DNA from: Azorinus chamasolen
Taxonomy: Eukaryota; Mollusca; Bivalvia; Cardiida; Solecurtidae
Length of the DNA stretch: 64,000 bases
Direction of reading: 5' to 3'
Assembly (NCBI GenBank): GCA_963576725.1
Contig: OY755244.1
Coordinates: forward strand, 83,943,121-84,007,120
Notes under the pieces: generated by a model
What the model was told of the DNA's origin: nothing
The model's input: only the letters and a program-made list of their open reading frames with translations
Databases searched by the model: none
Made by a program: the position numbers and the translations under genes
Shown here: one piece after another, positions 60,999 through 64,000 of the stretch
Numbering within the stretch: position 1 is the stretch's first letter
Layout: each line of letters starts with the position of its first letter

Positions 60999-61264
60999 AA
61001 ACAAGAGCTGTCACAGTCACATGACAAATGCTGCCGAAAATTGTACCATATGACCTTGACCTTTGACCCATGGACCAAGGAGTTGAACGCGCCACATAAT
61101 CTTTGTGTGGTGAACATTTGTGCAAGGTTATTTTGAAATCCATTCACAGATAAAAAAGTTATAGAAGGAACACGAAATTTGGGACAGACAGATGGATGGA
61201 AGGACAGACAGGACAGATGGACAGACAATGCAATTACTATATACTCACCATTAGGGGCATACAA
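60999..61264 (+). mobile_element. P13: short pearl-like element
   Basis: AACAAGAGCTGTCACAGTCA start, ACCTTGACCTTTGACCCATG, GAGTTGAACGCGCCACATAA, CAAGGTTATTTTGAAATCC, then GGACAGACAGATGGATGGAA tail and ATTAGGGGCATACAAA end. The start is of P9b type but the monomer is of P2b/P7 type, so it also looks chimeric. Confidence 0.7.
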
Positions 61265-61590
61265 AGTTAAATAATGTGCATTGGGAATGAGCCCTTTTAA
61301 CGGAACCGTGTGGACGCCAGATAAAGGCCTGAAATCTCAACCAATATTTACAATTCTAAAGCATAGACTGAGACAGATCTAGAGCTAGAACATGCTAAGC
61401 TAGGTTTCAATATCTGGCCTAATTTGTTTCTGACACTGCTCCTACAAGACAATTTCCACTTCTAATGATGTTGAGCCCAAACATCGGAAACTTCAGGCCA
61501 TTGCTATTACCGGTGATGCTTGTTACTACTTTCAGTATGCTAAGTATGAGATAACACAATGACATAGCTGAGATCTGTGTTTGAAACTGG
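61265..61590. other. No recognised feature
   Basis: Unassigned sequence, slightly less AT-rich, with no open frame or repeat recognised. Confidence 0.35.
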
Positions 61591-61795
61591 TTTACCCTTT
61601 ACCACTGAATTCTCAAAAGGACTACCGGTATTCCAAACTTCAAATGGGTCAACTTTACAATTATTAAGGGATTCTTTTAAAGAAAAGTCTAACATGACAA
61701 ACAGTGCAGACCATGATGAGAGGAGCCCTCTCCTTCAGGTCTACACTGTTTCCAAAGGACATGTGACTCAATGTTTCCCACACTGAAAGGGTTAA
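61591..61795 (-). mobile_element. Family C MITE
   Basis: TTTACCCTTTACCACTGAAT start, AACAGTGCAGACCATGATGA, GGAGCCCTCTCCTTCAGGTC + TACACTGTTTCC, and end CACTGAAAGGG + TTAA. The order of the inner hairpin arm is inverted relative to other copies. Confidence 0.6.
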
Positions 61796-61919
61796 AGTGC
61801 CTGTAATACAAAATTTGGGACAGCAGGGTTAAATATTAGTTCAGTACGTTTTTAAAAATGTTACAGCCAATGAATGACTTAGAAACACGGTCTTCAGGGT
61901 TCATAATATGAATGCGTAA

Positions 61920-62202
61920 AACAAGGAACACGGGATTCTCATGAATGAAATGATGAATGTATGAATATTGATCAACCAAAGTTGTTACAGTGGCATTTAT
62001 GAACAGGGAAAGTTTTGGCCTTGGCAAAACTTGTAGAATTGAGTCTATTATACTCTATATCATTCCTTAAGTAAACCAAGCAGATCTAGAGGCTAGAGCA
62101 AACAGCTCTTACAGGAGCAGTCTGATCTGAGTCTACACTGTTAAGTTGTTAACAAGGCATAAATAGCATATACATGTATATTAATGGAATAAAGTGTTAA
62201 TA
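61920..62202 (-). mobile_element. Family B MITE, reverse, diverged
   Basis: CATGAATGAAATGATGAATG, TTATGAACAGGGAAAGTTTT, TTGTAGAATTGAGTCTATTA, hairpin apex CTCTTACAGGAG, GTCTGATCTGAGTCTACAC, and end ATGGAATAAAGTG + TTAA. Confidence 0.6.
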
Positions 62203-62224
62203 TAGACATACCCCCACCCCGAGC

Positions 62225-62452
62225 TTAACCATTTACTCTATGCTTTTGCAAACACAGTAGACCCAGTTCAGACGGCTCCAGTTATAAGGAGCCATCTGAT
62301 CAGGGTCTGCCTTGTTTGATTATGTTATAATAAAGACCTGGTGTTCTACAGGTTCTATCCCAATAAAAACATATCTTGATACTAGAGAAATAAAAAATCA
62401 GTGAATTGATATTAATACCTATTGCCTGAATATTCATGGAGTGAAGAGTTAA
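62225..62452 (+). mobile_element. Family B MITE
   Basis: 228 bp between TTAA sites: CCATTTACTCTATGCTTTTG start, hairpin GTAGACCCAGTTCAGACGGC / GCCATCTGATCAGGGTCTGC with apex CTCCAGTTATAAGGAG, GAATATTCATGGAGTGAAGAG end. Confidence 0.8.
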
Positions 62453-62579
62453 TGCAGGGCAAAACTAATTCATAAAGTTCCTATTCTACTGTGGCATTCC
62501 AATGTTTGAGTTCAACATCCTAGTATTTCTCTTTGCATGTGGCTAGTTGAGAATTCATGAAAGTCTATGCACACAAATT

Positions 62580-62648
62580 AGATGCAAATGAGACTCGGAG
62601 TAATCCAGCATCTTATCAGGATCAAAACTGTTTGACAGCTTGACAGTG
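62580..62648. repeat. Family G repeat
   Basis: AATTAGATGCAAATGAGACT + CGGAGTAATC and CATCTTATCAGGATCAAAAC + TGTTTGACAGC. Confidence 0.55.
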
Positions 62649-62879
62649 TTTAAAGAGAAACATAATCACTTTGGAGATTTTGAACAAGACCAAATATTTT
62701 GCAGCTTACAGTTCGTTGGCATGCAAAGAGTAAAAAAAAAACTGACATAATTACCAGTACTATTACCTATAATACTCCTAGGTGAATGTGCCAGAAAAGA
62801 GGAGGAAAATATGGATCAAACAAATCAAGGTCACCTGCCATGTGGACCTCCAAAGTGTATAACCCATCAGTAATTAATA
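62649..62879. other. No recognised feature
   Basis: AT-rich spacer with no repeat or coding signal recognised. Confidence 0.3.
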
Positions 62880-63045
62880 ACTTAACACAATCCACTCAGT
62901 ATAAACAGCTTAAGCATACTTAATGATATTGAATGACAAACAGTGCAAACCCATATTAAAGGGCTCCTCAATGAATCCTCAGATCTGGGTCTACACAGTG
63001 TTTACAAAAGATGATGGGTGTGTGTCTCACATTCAAAGGACTAAC
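62880..63045 (-). mobile_element. Family C MITE, reverse, worn
   Basis: TTAACACAATCCACTCAGTA, ATGACAAACAGTGCAAACCC, GGGCTCCTCAATGAATCC, CAGATCTGGGTCTACACAG, CACATTCAAAGGACTAACCC. Confidence 0.6.
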
Positions 63046-63089
63046 CCTTTAACTGTTATAACTTATATTTGCACATAATGTAGACCCCC

Positions 63090-63195
63090 AGATCAGAGCT
63101 TTCACTCTCTCTGGGGGTTTACCTGGGCTTCACTGTTCTCCAGATCAGAACCTTCACTCTCTGAGGGCTTACCAGGGGTTCACTGTTCTCCAGAA
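63090..63195. repeat. 51-bp tandem pair
   Basis: CAGATCAGAGCTTTCACTCT.. at 63090 recurs as CAGATCAGAACCTTCACTCT at 63141. Both continue into TTACC(T/A)GGG(C/G)TTCACTG + TTCTC. The two differ at several positions. It derives from a C/B-like core (GTAGACCCCCAGATCAGAG). Confidence 0.8.
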
Positions 63196-63404
63196 AAATA
63201 AATTAATCAATTCAAACTGAATGGACTCTACCATCAAACAATGATGAACCAGTCCATTCTGAAACCCTAGATATAATCACAATGACAGGCCTCATGAATC
63301 TGCTGTTTTTCTAACACTGTCGATAAACACTTTAACATTCATCTGCTTACATTTTTACTACATTGTATGTACATTTTCTCTGGCTTCTTCTCGTAAAATA
63401 GTCA

Positions 63405-63450
63405 GCATATCGCAGTTTGGATTTAAATGAGACTCAACATCAGGGTCAAA
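63405..63450. repeat. Family G fragment
   Basis: GCAGTTTGGATTTAAATGAG + ACTCAACATCAGGGTCAAAT, half of a G palindrome. Confidence 0.45.
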
Positions 63451-63675
63451 TCAACTTAGTAGACCCAGATCAGATGGCTCTTATAGGAGCCATTTCCATC
63501 TGATCAGGATCAGGATCAGCTCTGTTTGCTTATATGGAATACTATAGATAACGATTCTACAGTTTCTGCAGTGGCAAAATATTCCTTTGTTAATAATTAT
63601 GACACTTCAAAATTTCATCTAATTAATATTCATGTCATTATTTCTTACATAAATATTCATGGTGTAAAGGGTTAA
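63451..63675 (+). mobile_element. Family B MITE, left end lost
   Basis: AGTAGACCCAGATCAGATGG / CCATCTGATCAGGATCAGG hairpin with apex CTCTTATAGGAG, ATATGGAATACTATAGATAA, TCATCTAATTAATATTCATG, TACATAAATATTCATGGTGT + AAAGGGTTAA. A GATCAGGATCAG duplication lies in the second arm. Confidence 0.75.
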
Positions 63676-63715
63676 CATCACTGTATTATGTTTTACTAAT
63701 TTGATTATTGCTACC

Positions 63716-64000
63716 ATAACCCTTTCCCTCACATAAATGCGTTTTCACGCATTTGCAAACACAGTAGACCCAGATCAGATGGCTCCTATAGAAGCTGTCT
63801 GATCAGGGTCTACTCTGTTTGCTAATGGAATTTGGTTTAAACATATTTTATTTGTAAATATTTGCATGAATATTGTACAAACACAAACTAAAGGAAAACA
63901 AAAAAAAATTGAAACGAAAGCAAAACTGCTTATTGTGTTTCTCTCCCATGGAATTTGATAGATCTGTTTCTTTACTTTCTAAAATGGCTACAATGTTCCA
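63716..64000 (+). mobile_element. Family A MITE, split by an insert and cut by the window end
   Basis: ATAACCCTTTCCCTCACATA start, hairpin apex CTCCTATAGAAG, TTTGCTAATGGAATTTG. It is interrupted by 63835-63947 and resumes GATAGATCTGTTTCTTTAC + TTTCTAAAATGGCTAC, running off the window. Confidence 0.85.
63835..63947 (-). mobile_element. 113-bp insert with 10-bp target duplication
   Basis: Flanked by ATGGAATTTG on both sides (63825-63834 and 63948-63957), inside the A element. Read on the minus strand it ends with TTACAAATAAAATATG + TTTAAAC, containing an AATAAA-like signal, and has a T-rich stretch. This could be a truncated retroposed RNA or a small TIR element of the 8-10-bp duplication type. 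Confidence 0.7.

Overview
The window looks like eukaryotic, AT-rich, intron- or intergenic-type DNA, most likely from a bivalve mollusc. The reasons are tandem arrays of ~140-166 bp monomers rich in AAGGTCA, ending in (GACGGACA)n-type tails and a GC hairpin (the pearl / BIV160 / Helitron-associated style of bivalve repeat), together with a very high density of short palindromic elements. A heterodont (venerid-like) clam is my guess from general resemblance. No complete host gene is visible. Apart from one reverse-transcriptase remnant, the open frames are short and mostly lie in repeats.

Repeat families, named here for convenience. A: TTAA-flanked, ends CCCTTTCCCTCAT / AGGGAAAGGG, ~250 bp. 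B: shares A's hairpin half, but its other half is AT-rich and ends CATGAATATTCATG..GTAAAGGG; ~230-255 bp. C: ends CCCATTCA.. / ..CAAAGGG. D: ends CCCATTCCCTCAT / GAGGTAATGGG, hairpin arm AAACCATTGTGATAAATAGAGCA. F: ends CCCTTTGCTTGCTG / AGCAAGCGAAGGG. E: TA-flanked, ends CAGTAAAACCTC. J: ends CCCTAATTACCCTAAGTATT. I: ends resembling CGATATCTCAAAC. G: a ~70 bp imperfect palindrome built on GGATCCAGATGAGAC. A, B, C, D, E and F have long hairpin cores around the same apex, CTCCT-AT-AGGAG. P elements are pearl/Helitron-like units that start AACAAG, carry tandem monomers, and end in a G/C-rich hairpin plus ACATAAAA.

Layout. 1-12 kb: a 25-bp minisatellite, nested A/B elements, array P1, G/B/hairpin composites and a nested P2 pair. 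12.2-17 kb: one B-type element split by about 4.5 kb of nested P3, P4 and P5. 17-22 kb: A-E copies, a possible first exon, a second P4 copy and a perfect cruciform. 22.9-28.5 kb: a foldback-like element with ~1.14 kb inverted termini. 29-46 kb: dense A-J copies and arrays P7-P10. 46.7-48.1 kb: a 5'-truncated non-LTR reverse transcriptase with a PHD-like zinc finger. 48-64 kb: more A-J copies, P11-P14, several minisatellites and a second possible first exon at 59.7 kb.

The elements interact mainly by inserting into one another. Copies nested at TTAA establish the target duplication for A and F, and three P elements sit at the same internal position of B. Two minus-strand ATG-to-splice-donor segments (19.9 and 59.7 kb) are the only hints of host genes and need transcript support.
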